From NCBI RefSeq assembly GCF_000159955.1, contig NZ_GG695976.1, positions 107,386-171,385 on the forward strand: DNA of 64,000 bases. The letters run 5' to 3'. Each line of letters opens with the position of its first letter. Position 1 is the first letter of the stretch. The translations under genes were made by a program, and so were the position numbers. Below the pieces are notes generated by a model. It ran no database searches. It was given only the letters and a program-made list of their open reading frames with translations, and was not told where the DNA came from. The DNA is from Paenibacillus sp. oral taxon 786 str. D14 (GTDB lineage: Bacteria; Bacillota; Bacilli; Paenibacillales; Paenibacillaceae). Below, piece after piece: positions 48,385 through 58,070 of the stretch.

Positions 48385-50121
48385 CTATTGGACCGAAGGA
48401 AAAATCTCCGCGAGCTTCTCCTTCACGCCGCATACTTCATCCACCCGTTGAACATAACGGCGTGCCGTAGAGGCGGAAATATTGTATTTCTGCGCCACCT
48501 GCTCGTAAGTGACGGATTGTCCGTGCATTTTGGCCGTCAAGTATTCAAGTGCCGCGGCCCAGCCCTCCAAATGGGAGACCGTTGGCGTATCCGGATATAA
48601 CCGGGTGAGAAAATCCGCCCACAACGTCTCCATATCATGCTGCTGCTGAAGATCAAAGCTCCGCTTCATCCGCTCCAGAGCCAAATCCACAACCGCTTGC
48701 CACTCGCTCCGCCATACCGGCAGCTGCGTGGTCACCCGGCTTGGATCGACCAGCGTTGTCGTCGCACCGGAACGAACCGGCAGCGGCTGGTTCACGCCGA
48801 GATTGCGGAGCACGAACAAAGCCATTTCCTTCAAATACGCATCTTCCTCCGGCTCCAGCAAGAAGGCTTGCAGCGCCTCCTCAACCTCCCGGTCAGCAAT
48901 CAGGCCCATCGCCTGAATGACTTGAAGCTTGGTTTTGTTGTCCCCGTGGCGCAGCGCCCAGAAGAATGAGGAACGAATCAGCGGGTTCTCTTTCATCTCG
49001 GCCGGGATTCCTTCTTCTGAAGCCTCCCACCGCTTCATTTGCTCCTCGAACGGAAGCAGGTACTGATAATTGACAGGAACCGGTTCCGCCTCGGGATGCT
49101 CACGCTCCTGGGACAGAATATTCAAATAATAGCCCGGCACGCTCGATTTCGGATCCAGCCTTTTCGCCGTATTCCATAGCTGCTCGGCTTCAGCCTTCCG
49201 TCCCGTATGGTAGGCAGCCACCGCGGCATAGTGATACAGGCTGGCATCCAAGTTCGTCTCATTCCCGCGCATCAGCCGCATAAAATGGCCAAAGGCCGCT
49301 TCGTGCCGCCCCAAGATGCCCATGGTTGTCGCCAGCTTGAACACGTGCTCTTGGTGGAAAGGAACGATATTTTCCAATCGGCCGGCCAACTCTTCCAGCG
49401 CCTCGCGGTTTCCAGCATGCTGATAAAAAATCGCCAGATTACATAAGGCGTGCAAATTTCCGGGATCCTTCACCAGCACCTCTTCCACGGTTTCCACCGC
49501 CTTGTGGAACAATCCCAGGTAGTAATACCCTAATGCGAGATTGTTACGGGCCGCCAGGAAATCGGGAAGGCTCTGCACCAGCTCCTCCAGCATTTTGACG
49601 GCTTGAGCGAACTTACCTTCTTCTAGCAACGCACGCGCCTGATCGTGCTCATAGACGCCATGCCGCGATTTGATGCTCTTTAATTTCGTTGGGCGGTCCA
49701 GCTCGTATTGCAGCAGGTCGATCATCTCCTCGGCCTCGCTCAGGAACTGCCCCTGTTCATCCTCCTCCAAATAGCGGATGAGCGCTTCTTCGGCCGCTTC
49801 AAACATATCCATATTGGCGTAATTGTTCGCCATATAGAAATAACATTCCGTCATGGACGGGTCGATCTCCTCCAGCACGGTCTGGAGCACCTCATTGGAT
49901 GCCGCATAGTCCCCCATCTCCGATAGAATCCCGGCCATATTGCAGTGGTTCACCGGGTTGTTCGGCTCGTATTCTACGGCTTTGCGGAAATATTTTAATG
50001 CCTTGTCGTAGCGATAACGGTCCAACGAAGAAACGGCTCTCTCGAAGAAAAATCCCGCATCCATCGAGATCGGCAGCACTTTCCCCCGCTGGGTTTTAGC
50101 CGGTCGCTTTCTTTCCTTCAA
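48385..50121 (-). CDS. Tetratricopeptide-repeat protein (YvcD-like)
   Basis: 578-aa protein. Residues about 20-320 form several TPR units (e.g. RYDKALKYFRKAVEYEPNNPVNHCNMAGIL, FAQAVKMLEELVQSLPDFLAARNNLAL, FHKAVETVEEVLVKDPGNLHALCNLAIF); a C-terminal part with a helix-turn-helix-like end (TYEQVAQKYNISASTARRYVQ) follows. The TTG at 50121 is chosen: AAAGGAGGTG lies six bases upstream; the frame runs 34 codons further but lacks a site. Location between trxB and the his region matches Bacillus yvcD. Function unknown; protein-protein interaction expected. Confidence 0.88.
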   Translation of the reverse strand: MKERKRPAKTQRGKVLPISMDAGFFFERAVSSLDRYRYDKALKYFRKAVEYEPNNPVNHCNMAGILSEMGDYAASNEVLQTVLEEIDPSMTECYFYMANNYANMDMFEAAEEALIRYLEEDEQGQFLSEAEEMIDLLQYELDRPTKLKSIKSRHGVYEHDQARALLEEGKFAQAVKMLEELVQSLPDFLAARNNLALGYYYLGLFHKAVETVEEVLVKDPGNLHALCNLAIFYQHAGNREALEELAGRLENIVPFHQEHVFKLATTMGILGRHEAAFGHFMRLMRGNETNLDASLYHYAAVAAYHTGRKAEAEQLWNTAKRLDPKSSVPGYYLNILSQEREHPEAEPVPVNYQYLLPFEEQMKRWEASEEGIPAEMKENPLIRSSFFWALRHGDNKTKLQVIQAMGLIADREVEEALQAFLLEPEEDAYLKEMALFVLRNLGVNQPLPVRSGATTTLVDPSRVTTQLPVWRSEWQAVVDLALERMKRSFDLQQQHDMETLWADFLTRLYPDTPTVSHLEGWAAALEYLTAKMHGQSVTYEQVAQKYNISASTARRYVQRVDEVCGVKEKLAEIFPSVQ

Positions 50122-50328
50122 GCAAGGCACCTCCTTTGATTTCATTCTTCCAAGTCTACTTTCCGTAAGTTTCAGGTAAACTCTCCATTCCACAGTATAA
50201 CATAGGAGAAGCTGTCCTCCCACGGGGAATCCAATCGGAAAATAACGGATACGCCGCTACTGGAAGGAAATCCGCTCTCCGCAGGCGAATAATTTGAGAT
50301 ATTTGCAGAGAAAGGAGCTATTTCCATT

Positions 50329-50451
50329 ATGGAGTTCGTTTGGGAAAACACGGTTGTTGCCTTATTGATATTCGCACTGGTGATTTACATCCTCTGGTCC
50401 ATTTTTTTCAGAAAAAAACGGCACTCAGGACAGATTGCAGCAAATCCGTAA
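50329..50451 (+). CDS. Small single-pass membrane protein (40 aa)
   Basis: Short ORF with one strongly hydrophobic helix (about residues 7-27: TVVALLIFALVIYILWSIFF) followed by a basic RKKRH stretch, a positive-inside pattern. AAAGGAG lies 11 bases before the ATG. The end overlaps the DUF1801 open frame. Not a family I recognise. Confidence 0.45.
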   Translation: MEFVWENTVVALLIFALVIYILWSIFFRKKRHSGQIAANP

Positions 50452-50761
50452 GCTGGTTCAGGAGGTTGCGCCTAACGCAATCGAGCGGATCAGCTATCAA
50501 ATGCCGACCTTTGAAACCGATGGCAGAATCCTGGTGCATTTCGCAGCGTTTAAGAAACATATCGGTTTTTACCCAACCCCCAACGGTACTAAGGAATTTG
50601 CGGAGGAACTGTCCCATTACAAAGGCGGGAAAGGGTCAGTACAGTTTCCCTTGGACCAGCCGCTGCCGTTGGATCTGATTCGCCGCATCGTTCTCTTCCG
50701 CGCGGCGGAAAACCGCCTGGCCGCCGAAGCCAAAGCTGCTAAGAAGCGTAGGAACCAATAA
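50435..50761 (+). CDS. DUF1801 domain protein, N-terminally truncated
   Basis: 108 aa from the TTG. It matches the DUF1801 core (LQQIRKLVQEVAPNAIERISYQMPTFE, HFAAFKKHIGFYPTP, YKGGKGSVQFPLDQPLPLDLIRRIV). The family normally has some 20 more residues at the front (about MxxxxEYIAxFP); the in-frame sequence upstream is open to 50384 but has no start codon or ribosome site. The gene overlaps the preceding 40-aa ORF in another frame. Probably a truncated remnant, possibly expressed by translational coupling. Confidence 0.7.
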   Translation: MQQIRKLVQEVAPNAIERISYQMPTFETDGRILVHFAAFKKHIGFYPTPNGTKEFAEELSHYKGGKGSVQFPLDQPLPLDLIRRIVLFRAAENRLAAEAKAAKKRRNQ

Positions 50762-50770
50762 CTCGTGAAC

Positions 50771-50803
50771 AAAAAAGCCGCTTCTTCAGCGGCTTGGCTT
50801 TTT
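50771..50803 (-). terminator. prs terminator, usable in both directions
   Basis: Stem AAGCCGCT / AGCGGCTT; TTTTTT follows on the minus strand (prs side), and TTTTTAC follows a few bases on on the + strand (DUF1801 side). Confidence 0.85.
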
Positions 50804-50823
50804 ACTTGAATGATGTTGGACTT

Positions 50824-51771
50824 CTAAATGCCTCGATCTTTGAACAAAGCGGCAATCGACCCGCCCTCCAGAATGAACTGCGTCGCCCGGGCTAGCATGG
50901 GCGCTACTGAGAGCACCTGCACATGGGGAGAATGCAGCTCCGGCTGCGCGATCGAATCGGTGACGACCACTTGCCGGATATTGGGATGCTTCAGCTTCTC
51001 CAGGGCATTGTCCGAGAAGAGCCCGTGCGTTGCGCACACATAGGCGTCCTCCGCGCCCCGTTCCTTTAACCCTTCGACAACGTTTACAATGGTGGAGCCA
51101 GTGTCGATCAAATCCTCGATAATAATCGGCGTATGCCCGGCCACGTCGCCGATCACATGCGTGATCACCGACTGGTTGTGCGCGGGACGCTTCTTAATCA
51201 TGATGGCAAACGGCGAGTCCAGTCCGTTGGCCAGCTTCTCCGCCATCGAGGCCCGTCCCGCATCCGGCGAGACGATCACGGGATTCGGAATCTGCTGGGC
51301 CCGCAGGTAATCGGTCATCAAGTCTAACGCGGTCAGATGATCGACCGGAATGTTGAAGAAGCCCTGAATCGCCGGCGCGTGCAAATCGATCGTCACGACC
51401 CGACTCGCCCCAGCCGTCGTCAGCACATCAGCGAGCAGCTTAGCCGAAATCGGTTCCCGCGGCGCGGATTTACGCTCCTGCCGGGCGTAGCCGTAATAAG
51501 GCATGATGACGTTCACCGTGCGGGCGGAAGCCCGCTTGGCCGCATCGATCATCACCAGGAGCTCGACGAACATCTCATTAATCGGATGGGATAGCGACTG
51601 TACGAGAAATACGTCATAATTACGGATACTTTCCTCATAATGCACATAAATTTCTCCGCTTTTGAAGCGCGACAATTTCACCTTCCCGGGTTCGATCCCG
51701 AGTCGACTGCAGATATCCGATACCAGCTTCGGATTGGACGAACCGGAAAACATGCGCATTTTGGCTTCCAT
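50824..51771 (-). CDS. prs: Ribose-phosphate pyrophosphokinase (PRPP synthetase), divergent form
   Basis: Makes PRPP from ribose 5-phosphate and ATP; PRPP is the first substrate of the his pathway encoded next to it. 315 aa with RFKSGEIYVHYEESIR, PYYGYARQERKSAPREPISAKLLA, TIDLHAPAIQGFFNIPVDHL and the PRPP loop EDLIDTGSTI (usual form DMIDTAGT). It diverges from housekeeping Bacillus Prs at these motifs, so it may be a second, his-associated synthetase. AGGAGG upstream of the ATG. Downstream of hisJ on the same strand. Confidence 0.9.
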   Translation of the reverse strand: MEAKMRMFSGSSNPKLVSDICSRLGIEPGKVKLSRFKSGEIYVHYEESIRNYDVFLVQSLSHPINEMFVELLVMIDAAKRASARTVNVIMPYYGYARQERKSAPREPISAKLLADVLTTAGASRVVTIDLHAPAIQGFFNIPVDHLTALDLMTDYLRAQQIPNPVIVSPDAGRASMAEKLANGLDSPFAIMIKKRPAHNQSVITHVIGDVAGHTPIIIEDLIDTGSTIVNVVEGLKERGAEDAYVCATHGLFSDNALEKLKHPNIRQVVVTDSIAQPELHSPHVQVLSVAPMLARATQFILEGGSIAALFKDRGI

Positions 51772-51885
51772 AACATCCTCCCGAATCCTTATTTATGACA
51801 TTTAAGACTTGGACATCCCTACACTATTATCGTACATGGATTCGATCGGGGCGTCCAGCAATTTCCAGCCATGGCTTTGGGGCTC

Positions 51886-52716
51886 TTACTTATCTGCTTC
51901 CAAAGGAATCATCGTCCGCCGACGTCCCTTGAACGTCGCCAACTCCCGCACTCCCAGTTTATACAGCAGCGTTCGCGCTTGATCCAAATGTTCGCTCAGC
52001 TTCTGGGGATCATGGGCATCCGACCCCACCGTCAGCGGGATCCCCATCTCGATGGCCGCCTGCAAGATCCGCTCGCTAGGGAACATCTCCGCACAAGGCT
52101 TCGACAGTCCCGAGGCATTAAGCTCGATCGCGATCCCGGCTTCTTTCACGGCAGCCAAGGCCCGCCGCTCCAGCTCAATCGTCTCTTGCTCCAGCTCCGG
52201 CCCAGGCTTGTACCCAAACCGCTTAATGACGTCGAGGTGGCCAAGGAAATCGTAAAACCCGGTTTGCGCCGCTTTGGTCACGGCATCATAGTATTGCGCA
52301 TATACCGCGAACACATCCTTGCCTTCCCAGTTGTGGACCTGGCGGAAATCCGATACATCCCATTCCCCGAGAAAATGCACCGAACCGATCACATAATCCC
52401 ACGGATATGCTGTGATGATGCGTTCGATTTGCTCCTCCCAGCCTTCGATATAATCGCCTTCCAGGCCGACGCGTACATCGATCTGCCCGCGGTATTTTTC
52501 CTTCAGGCGAAAAGCCTCCTCCACGTACCGCGGCAGCTCCTCCATCGGCATTGCCATTTCCGGATAATAGGCAGCCGGATCCACATGCAGCAGCGGCATA
52601 TGGTCAGAGACGCCCAGCTGGGACAACCCGATCTCGATCCCTCGGCGGATGTAATCCTCCAGTGCGCCAGCGGCATGACCACAGCGTTCATGATGGGTAT
52701 GGTAGTCGATCAGCAT
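51886..52716 (-). CDS. hisJ: Histidinol-phosphatase, PHP type
   Basis: Dephosphorylates L-histidinol phosphate. 276 aa of the PHP family: metal motif YHTHHERCGHA, GVSDHMPL, VGLEGDYI, GSVHFL, GHLDVIKRFG, ELNASGL and GSDAHDP, in the expected order. Encoded after hisIE with a 17-bp gap and preceded by AGGGGTG. This completes a one-operon pathway, together with hisD. Confidence 0.94.
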   Translation of the reverse strand: MLIDYHTHHERCGHAAGALEDYIRRGIEIGLSQLGVSDHMPLLHVDPAAYYPEMAMPMEELPRYVEEAFRLKEKYRGQIDVRVGLEGDYIEGWEEQIERIITAYPWDYVIGSVHFLGEWDVSDFRQVHNWEGKDVFAVYAQYYDAVTKAAQTGFYDFLGHLDVIKRFGYKPGPELEQETIELERRALAAVKEAGIAIELNASGLSKPCAEMFPSERILQAAIEMGIPLTVGSDAHDPQKLSEHLDQARTLLYKLGVRELATFKGRRRTMIPLEADK

Positions 52717-52733
52717 CTTTTCACCCCTCCGCT

Positions 52734-53429
52734 TTAGTCACGCCGCGGCCGCTCATGACGCCGCTCCAGCTCCTGCATAATTTCATCCAGCGGCAAATTG
52801 CGCTCACGCAGCAACACCAGCAGATGGTAGATCAGGTCGCTGACTTCGTAACGCAGCTCATCGTTATCGCCGTTTTTGGCTGCGATAATTGACTCGGCGG
52901 TTTCTTCGCCGACCTTTTTGAGGATTTTATCGAGACCTTTTTCAAACAAATACGTGGTGTACGCCCCTTCGGGACGCTCGGTATAACGCTCCGCAATCAA
53001 CTGCTCCAGCTCAGCCAGCACCTTGAACCGTTCATCGGCACCGCTCCCCGATCCCGTAGAGGCAGCAGCAGCCGTGCGATAGAAGCACGTAGGCTCTCCC
53101 GTGTGGCAAGCCGGCCCGTTCGCAATGACCTCAACGAGCAGCGTATCGCCGTCACAATCATACTTCAAGGCCGTGATCTGCTGCGTGTTGCCGGAGGTCG
53201 CCCCTTTGTTCCACAGCTCCGCGCGCGACCGGCTCCAGAACCACGTCTGGCCGGTTTCCACCGATTTGCGCAGCGACTCGCGGTTCATGTAGGCCAGCAT
53301 TAGCACTTCCTTGCTGCGCGCATCCTGGACAATGGCCGGCACAAGACCGGCTGCATCCCACTTCACCGTCTGCTCCAACGCTTCGATCGGAAGCGAGAGT
53401 TGCAGGGTCTGTTGATTTTCTGCGGTCAT
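52734..53429 (-). CDS. hisIE: Phosphoribosyl-AMP cyclohydrolase / phosphoribosyl-ATP pyrophosphatase fusion
   Basis: 231-aa bifunctional protein. The N-terminal HisI half carries [27 protein letters not shown] and [11 protein letters not shown] with [13 protein letters not shown] (zinc ligands Cys/His); the C-terminal HisE half from about residue 135 has the [44 protein letters not shown]-type helical MazG-like motif. It starts overlapping hisF by four bases. Catalyses the second and third steps of histidine synthesis. Confidence 0.95.
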   Translation of the reverse strand: MTAENQQTLQLSLPIEALEQTVKWDAAGLVPAIVQDARSKEVLMLAYMNRESLRKSVETGQTWFWSRSRAELWNKGATSGNTQQITALKYDCDGDTLLVEVIANGPACHTGEPTCFYRTAAAASTGSGSGADERFKVLAELEQLIAERYTERPEGAYTTYLFEKGLDKILKKVGEETAESIIAAKNGDNDELRYEVSDLIYHLLVLLRERNLPLDEIMQELERRHERPRRD

Positions 53430-54184
53430 CGTATCTCCACCCCTTTGGCTTTTAACTCCTGTTTTAAATCCGGTATGGCAATTTCTTTATAGTGAAAAAT
53501 CGTCGCCGCCAACGCCGCATCCGCAAGTCCTTCGGTAAATACCTCGTAAAAATCTTCCGTCTTCCCCGCCCCGCCCGAGGCGATGACCGGAATCCCTACC
53601 GCCCGGCTGACCGCACTGGTCAGCGGCAGATCAAACCCGTCCTTGGTGCCGTCGGCGTCCATGCTCGTCAGCAGTATTTCCCCGGCGCCCCGTTTCTCGG
53701 CTTCCCGTACCCACTCCAGCGCACGGATGCCCGTCGGTTTGCGTCCTCCGTGGGTGTACACTTCCCATTCGCCCCACTCGGCGTTATATTTGGCATCTAC
53801 AGCCACAACGATGCATTGGGAGCCAAAACGGCGTGCCCCGTCCGAGATCAGCTCTGGATTAACGACCGCCGCCGTATTGATGCCGATCTTATCGGCCCCG
53901 GCCCGAAGAAGGCGCTTCATATCCTCCACCTGGGAGATCCCGCCGCCCACCGTAAACGGGATGGCGATTTCGCCGGCCGTTTGCTTCACCACCTCGATCA
54001 TGGTTGCCCGGCCTTCATGCGATGCGGAAATGTCCAGAAAGACGAGCTCATCCGCCCCCTCGCGATCATACAACGCGGCCAGCTCCACCGGATCACCGGC
54101 ATCGCGCAGTTTCACAAAATTCACGCCTTTGACGACCCGCCCGTCCTTCACGTCCAGACAGGGAATAATTCGCTTTGCGAGCAT
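53426..54184 (-). CDS. hisF: Imidazole glycerol phosphate synthase cyclase subunit
   Basis: 252-aa TIM barrel that couples PRFAR cleavage with ammonia from HisH. Catalytic Asp near residue 11 ([15 protein letters not shown]), [45 protein letters not shown] and [12 protein letters not shown] are all present. AAAGGAAG ribosome site. Lies 48 bp after hisA. Confidence 0.97.
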   Translation of the reverse strand: MLAKRIIPCLDVKDGRVVKGVNFVKLRDAGDPVELAALYDREGADELVFLDISASHEGRATMIEVVKQTAGEIAIPFTVGGGISQVEDMKRLLRAGADKIGINTAAVVNPELISDGARRFGSQCIVVAVDAKYNAEWGEWEVYTHGGRKPTGIRALEWVREAEKRGAGEILLTSMDADGTKDGFDLPLTSAVSRAVGIPVIASGGAGKTEDFYEVFTEGLADAALAATIFHYKEIAIPDLKQELKAKGVEIR

Positions 54185-54232
54185 GCTGGTTCGACTTCCT
54201 TTCCGTAATTCGTCTATTCGTTGATTTCGAGA

Positions 54233-54976
54233 TCAACGATTCAAAGCTCCAATCGCCTCGATCGCCTGAGCCAAATCAATATTCCCCGTGTACAGCGCCT
54301 TGCCAACGATAGCTCCGCCGATGCCTTGATCTCTGTGGGCAGCGAGGCGCAGCAAATCGTCCTGCACCGTGACGCCGCCGGAGGCAATTACCGTCTTGCC
54401 GGACGCCTGGGCCAGAGACAAAATCGCCTCAACGTTAGGCCCTTGCATCATCCCGTCACGGGAGATATCGGTGAAGATAAACGTCTCCGCCCCTTTGGCC
54501 GCGAGTTCCTTCGCTAACACTTCCGCCTGAACCTCGGAGGTTTCCAGCCAACCGCGCGTCGCGACGAAGCCGTTTCGGGCATCGATGCCGATCGCGACTT
54601 TATCGCCGTAGGTGCCCAGCACCGCCTCAGTGAACACCCGGTCCTCAATCGCCGCCGTACCTAGAATGACCCGGCTCACGCCAAGCGACAACAGCCGCTT
54701 AACGTCATCCAGCGTCCGCAGGCCGCCGCCAACCTGGACCGGCACCTGTACGGTGCGAGCGATCTCTCCGATCAGCTCATCATTGACCGGATGCCCCGCC
54801 TTCGCGCCGTCTAAATCGACCAAATGGATAAACGACCCGCCTTGGGCTTCCCAAGAACGGGCCACCTCAACCGGGTTCGCGTTATACACCGTTTCACGAT
54901 CATAATCGCCTTGGACCAGCCGCACACACTTTCCGCCGCGAATGTCGATAGCCGGATAAATAATAAAAGATGACAT
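54233..54976 (-). CDS. hisA: Phosphoribosylformimino-5-aminoimidazole carboxamide ribotide isomerase
   Basis: 247-aa TIM-barrel isomerase: YPAIDIRGGKCVRLVQGDY near the N-terminus with catalytic Asp, HLVDLDGAKAG, VGGGLRTLDDV, LGTAAI, GIDARNG and TDISRDGMMQGPNV, VIASGGV. GGGAGGTAGG ribosome site. In contrast to the tight spacing elsewhere in the operon, 489 bp with repeat copy D separate it from hisH. Confidence 0.96.
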   Translation of the reverse strand: MSSFIIYPAIDIRGGKCVRLVQGDYDRETVYNANPVEVARSWEAQGGSFIHLVDLDGAKAGHPVNDELIGEIARTVQVPVQVGGGLRTLDDVKRLLSLGVSRVILGTAAIEDRVFTEAVLGTYGDKVAIGIDARNGFVATRGWLETSEVQAEVLAKELAAKGAETFIFTDISRDGMMQGPNVEAILSLAQASGKTVIASGGVTVQDDLLRLAAHRDQGIGGAIVGKALYTGNIDLAQAIEAIGALNR

Positions 54977-55105
54977 GATGTTCCTACCTCCCGCCGTTCA
55001 TGGTTAAAGACTACGTTAAATGAATGTTTGAATGCTCCGCACTGCCCCGTTATATTCCGTAATGGTGCGTAATGCTCCGTGTCAAAGCTACATATCCCGT
55101 TTCAA

Positions 55106-55295
55106 AATAGCGGTAATTTATGGCGTTATTTCAACGCAATCATGCCACTCAGTGAAAATAACGGTATTTCAAGGCGCTATTTCAGCCAAAACCCCAGCAC
55201 TCGAGCGATTTGCTCCATAATAACGCCACTTTTTACCGCTAATCCTCCGCTAAGCCTGTCTACCCGCAAAAATAAGGCCATAAATTACCGCTAAC
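55106..55295. repeat. Four-unit inverted repeat element, copy D, inside the his operon
   Basis: Units AATARCGG..TTATTT begin at 55106 and 55157; inverted units end at 55243 and 55295. Spacings are 51, 86 and 52 bp. Unit 1 and the reverse complement of unit 4 agree over almost the entire unit (GCGGTAATTTATGG core). The remaining 55296-55465 shows no gene I can support. Confidence 0.75.
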
Positions 55296-55465
55296 CTCGG
55301 ATGGCTCCATGCGAAGCCGCGTTCGCCGCTGGCAGTTGCGTCGGGGGGCGCTTCGTGTGCAACCAGTACGCCATTCGCCCCCAACCATCAAACGCTCCAA
55401 GCACACCGGACGCTTCATCGCATCTAGCTGGCGCTTACTGCATCATGCGTGTCGATCTCGCGGCA

Positions 55466-56089
55466 TTACCCCTGCCGCTCCACCAGCGTCAGGAAATTGC
55501 GCAGCAACGCCATGCCGAGCTCGCCGCTCTTCTCGGGATGGAACTGCATCCCGAAGACGTTGCCGCGGCCGACGATGGCGGTCACCGGATGGCCGTAGTC
55601 GGTCACGGCCAGCACATCCCCCGGCTGCTCCGCCAACACGTGATAAGAGTGGACGAAGTACACATGTCCCTCTTCCAGCCCGGCGAGCAGCGGGTTCTCC
55701 GGCTGCAGGAACGACAGCCGGTTCCAGCCCATATGCGGCACCTTGTACCCGTCGGTGCCCGCAAACCGCACCGCTCGGCCCGGCAGCAAGCCCAGCCCCT
55801 CGTTCCGCCCATGCTCTTCGCTCTCGCCGAAGAGCAGCTGCATCCCGAGGCAGATGCCGAGCAGCGGTGTCCCCCCAGCGGCCGCCTGCCGCACCACGGC
55901 GTCCAAGCCCGACGCGCGCAGATGCTTCATCGCGTCGCCAAAAGCCCCGACGCCCGGCAACAGCACGCCGTCCGCCGCCAGAATCTGCGCCTCGTCTCCG
56001 GTAATCGTACCCTCGTAGCCGAGGCGCTCCACCGCCTTGCTCACGCTGTGCAGGTTGCCCATCCCGTAATCGACGATGGCAATCTTCAT
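55466..56089 (-). CDS. hisH: Imidazole glycerol phosphate synthase glutaminase subunit
   Basis: 207-aa class I glutamine amidotransferase: DYGMGNLHSV start, LPGVGAFGDAM oxyanion-strand loop, nucleophile Cys in GICLGMQLLF, and catalytic His/Glu in FGMQFHPEKSG. Supplies ammonia to HisF. Its ATG overlaps the end of the hisB gene region by a few bases spacing; a GGAG lies 11 bases upstream. Codon composition is very GC-rich compared with the AT-rich repeat element following it. Confidence 0.96.
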   Translation of the reverse strand: MKIAIVDYGMGNLHSVSKAVERLGYEGTITGDEAQILAADGVLLPGVGAFGDAMKHLRASGLDAVVRQAAAGGTPLLGICLGMQLLFGESEEHGRNEGLGLLPGRAVRFAGTDGYKVPHMGWNRLSFLQPENPLLAGLEEGHVYFVHSYHVLAEQPGDVLAVTDYGHPVTAIVGRGNVFGMQFHPEKSGELGMALLRNFLTLVERQG

Positions 56090-56092
56090 CGG

Positions 56093-56707
56093 CTACAGCA
56101 CTCCCTTCGTCGACGGCACCCCGCTGACGCGCGGGTCAATGCTCGTCGCCTCGTCAAGCGCCCGTCCGAGCGCTTTGAACACCGCCTCGATCATGTGATG
56201 CGTGTTCTGGCCATAGTGCACGATCACGTGTAGCGTAATCCGCGCCTCCAGCGCCAGCTTCCACAGAAACTCATGGACAAGCTGAACGTCAAAGCTGCCC
56301 ACCCGGTCCGAAGGATACTCCGCCCGGTATTCGAAATGCGGACGGTTGCTGACGTCAATCACCACTTGCGCCAACGCCTCGTCCATCGGAATAAACACGC
56401 TGGAATAACGTTTGATCCCTTTTTTATCGCCTAGCGCCTCCCGGATCACCTGACCCAGACAGATACCGATATCCTCCACCGTGTGGTGGTCGTCGATTTC
56501 GATATCGCCGCGCGCCTGAACCGAGAGATCAAAATGTCCGTGCTTCGTGAACAAATCCAGCATATGGTTCAAAAAAGGCACGTCCGTCTCCAACTGCGCG
56601 TTCCCGCTCCCATCCACCGCAAAGGTCAGTTGAATATCCGTTTCGTTCGTTGTGCGGCTGATGCTCGCTTGGCGTGGCGCCGCTCCCCCGTTATTGTTGC
56701 CTGCCAT
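56093..56707 (-). CDS. hisB: Imidazoleglycerol-phosphate dehydratase
   Basis: 204-aa dehydratase with duplicated metal motifs: [17 protein letters not shown] and [15 protein letters not shown] in the first half, [19 protein letters not shown] and [15 protein letters not shown] in the second. The ATG at 56707 lies within the 3' end of hisD (17-bp overlap), consistent with coupling; the frame runs further upstream but the N-terminus would then not fit the family. Confidence 0.94.
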   Translation of the reverse strand: MAGNNNGGAAPRQASISRTTNETDIQLTFAVDGSGNAQLETDVPFLNHMLDLFTKHGHFDLSVQARGDIEIDDHHTVEDIGICLGQVIREALGDKKGIKRYSSVFIPMDEALAQVVIDVSNRPHFEYRAEYPSDRVGSFDVQLVHEFLWKLALEARITLHVIVHYGQNTHHMIEAVFKALGRALDEATSIDPRVSGVPSTKGVL

Positions 56708-58007
56708 CTTCGTTCCCCGCCTTTCCTTCTTGCTGCAGCCGGATTTCGATCGCCCGGGCATGGCCTTCCAGCCCTTCCCGCCGCGCCAGCTCCATAATGG
56801 TTGCTCCGTTCTCCAGCAGCGCTTCCTTGCTATAGTAAATCAGACTTGATTTCTTAATAAAATCGTCCACATCCACCGGTGACGAGAATCTCGCCGTGCC
56901 GTTGGTCGGAATGATATGGTTCGGACCGGCAAAATAATCCCCCACCGGCTCCGAGCTGTACGGTCCGAGGAAAATCGCCCCGGCATTTTCCACCTGCCCC
57001 AGATAGCTCATCGGATTGTCCACGATCAGCTCAAAATGCTCCGGCGCCAGCTGATTAATCACGTCGATCCCGGCTTCCACCGTATCGACGAGAATGATCG
57101 CGCCGTAGCGCTCGATCGAAGCTCCGGCGATCGCCTTGCGCGGCAGCGCGGCCAGCTGCCGCTCCATCTCGGCCTGGCACGCCTTCGCAAACGCCTCCGA
57201 CGGCGTCACGAGGATCGCCGACGCCATCTCGTCGTGTTCGGCCTGGGACAACAGATCCGCCGCCACATAGGCGGGATCGGCGCTGTCATCGGCCAGCACG
57301 GCGATTTCACTAGGACCGGCGATACTGTCGATATCGACGACACCGTATACTTCGCGTTTAGCCAGCGCGACGTAAATGTTCCCCGGCCCGCAGATCTTAT
57401 CAACGGGCCGGATCGCGTCCGTGCCATAAGCGAGCGCCGCAATCGCTTGGGCCCCGCCGACCCGATAGATCTCGTGTACGCCGGCTTCCGCTGCGGCCAC
57501 GAGGATGTACGGGTCGATCCCGGCTTTGCCGCCCGTCGCCGGCGGCGTCACCATCACGATCTCCGGCACGCCGGCCACCTGTGCGGGAATCACGTTCATG
57601 AGCACGGAAGACGGGTAGGCCGCCTTCCCGCCGGGAACGTACACGCCGACCCGCTTTAACGGTCGGATGATTTGTCCCAGCAAGCTCCCGTCCGGCTGCA
57701 AATCCATCCAGGAGTTGCGCTTCTGCCGGGCGTGGAACGCCCGGATGTTCTCGGCCGCCCCCCGGATCGCCGTCACGAACGTCGGCTCCACGGCCGCATA
57801 CGCCGCTTCCAGCTCCTCCTTCGTCACGCGCAGCCCGGACGCCTCCAACTTCATGCCGTCAAACTGCTCCGTGTACCGGAGCAAGGCCGCGTCCCCTTCC
57901 GCTTTCACCGCTTGGACGATCGCTTTCACCGCTTCGTTTCGCTCCGGCGAGCCGTATTCCGCTTCCCGCCGCAAATCAAAATCCTGTGCCGATATTAGTT
58001 TCATCAT
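56691..58007 (-). CDS. hisD: Histidinol dehydrogenase
   Basis: Performs the last two oxidations from histidinol to histidine with NAD. 438 aa from the ATG at 58007 (GGGGG eight bases upstream). Motifs: [86 protein letters not shown] and [27 protein letters not shown], all intact. Between hisG (63 bp) and hisB (overlap). Confidence 0.96.
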   Translation of the reverse strand: MMKLISAQDFDLRREAEYGSPERNEAVKAIVQAVKAEGDAALLRYTEQFDGMKLEASGLRVTKEELEAAYAAVEPTFVTAIRGAAENIRAFHARQKRNSWMDLQPDGSLLGQIIRPLKRVGVYVPGGKAAYPSSVLMNVIPAQVAGVPEIVMVTPPATGGKAGIDPYILVAAAEAGVHEIYRVGGAQAIAALAYGTDAIRPVDKICGPGNIYVALAKREVYGVVDIDSIAGPSEIAVLADDSADPAYVAADLLSQAEHDEMASAILVTPSEAFAKACQAEMERQLAALPRKAIAGASIERYGAIILVDTVEAGIDVINQLAPEHFELIVDNPMSYLGQVENAGAIFLGPYSSEPVGDYFAGPNHIIPTNGTARFSSPVDVDDFIKKSSLIYYSKEALLENGATIMELARREGLEGHARAIEIRLQQEGKAGNEDGRQQ

Positions 58008-58070
58008 CCGGCATCCCCCTGCTTTCTTCATCCTTATAAGTTCTCGTATCTGCCTTAACCTGCCTCAATC

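Noticed and set aside
55301-56233. Arg/His-rich + strand frames over hisH/hisB
   Set aside because: Antisense to intact hisH and hisB in a GC-rich stretch, with strongly skewed amino acid content.
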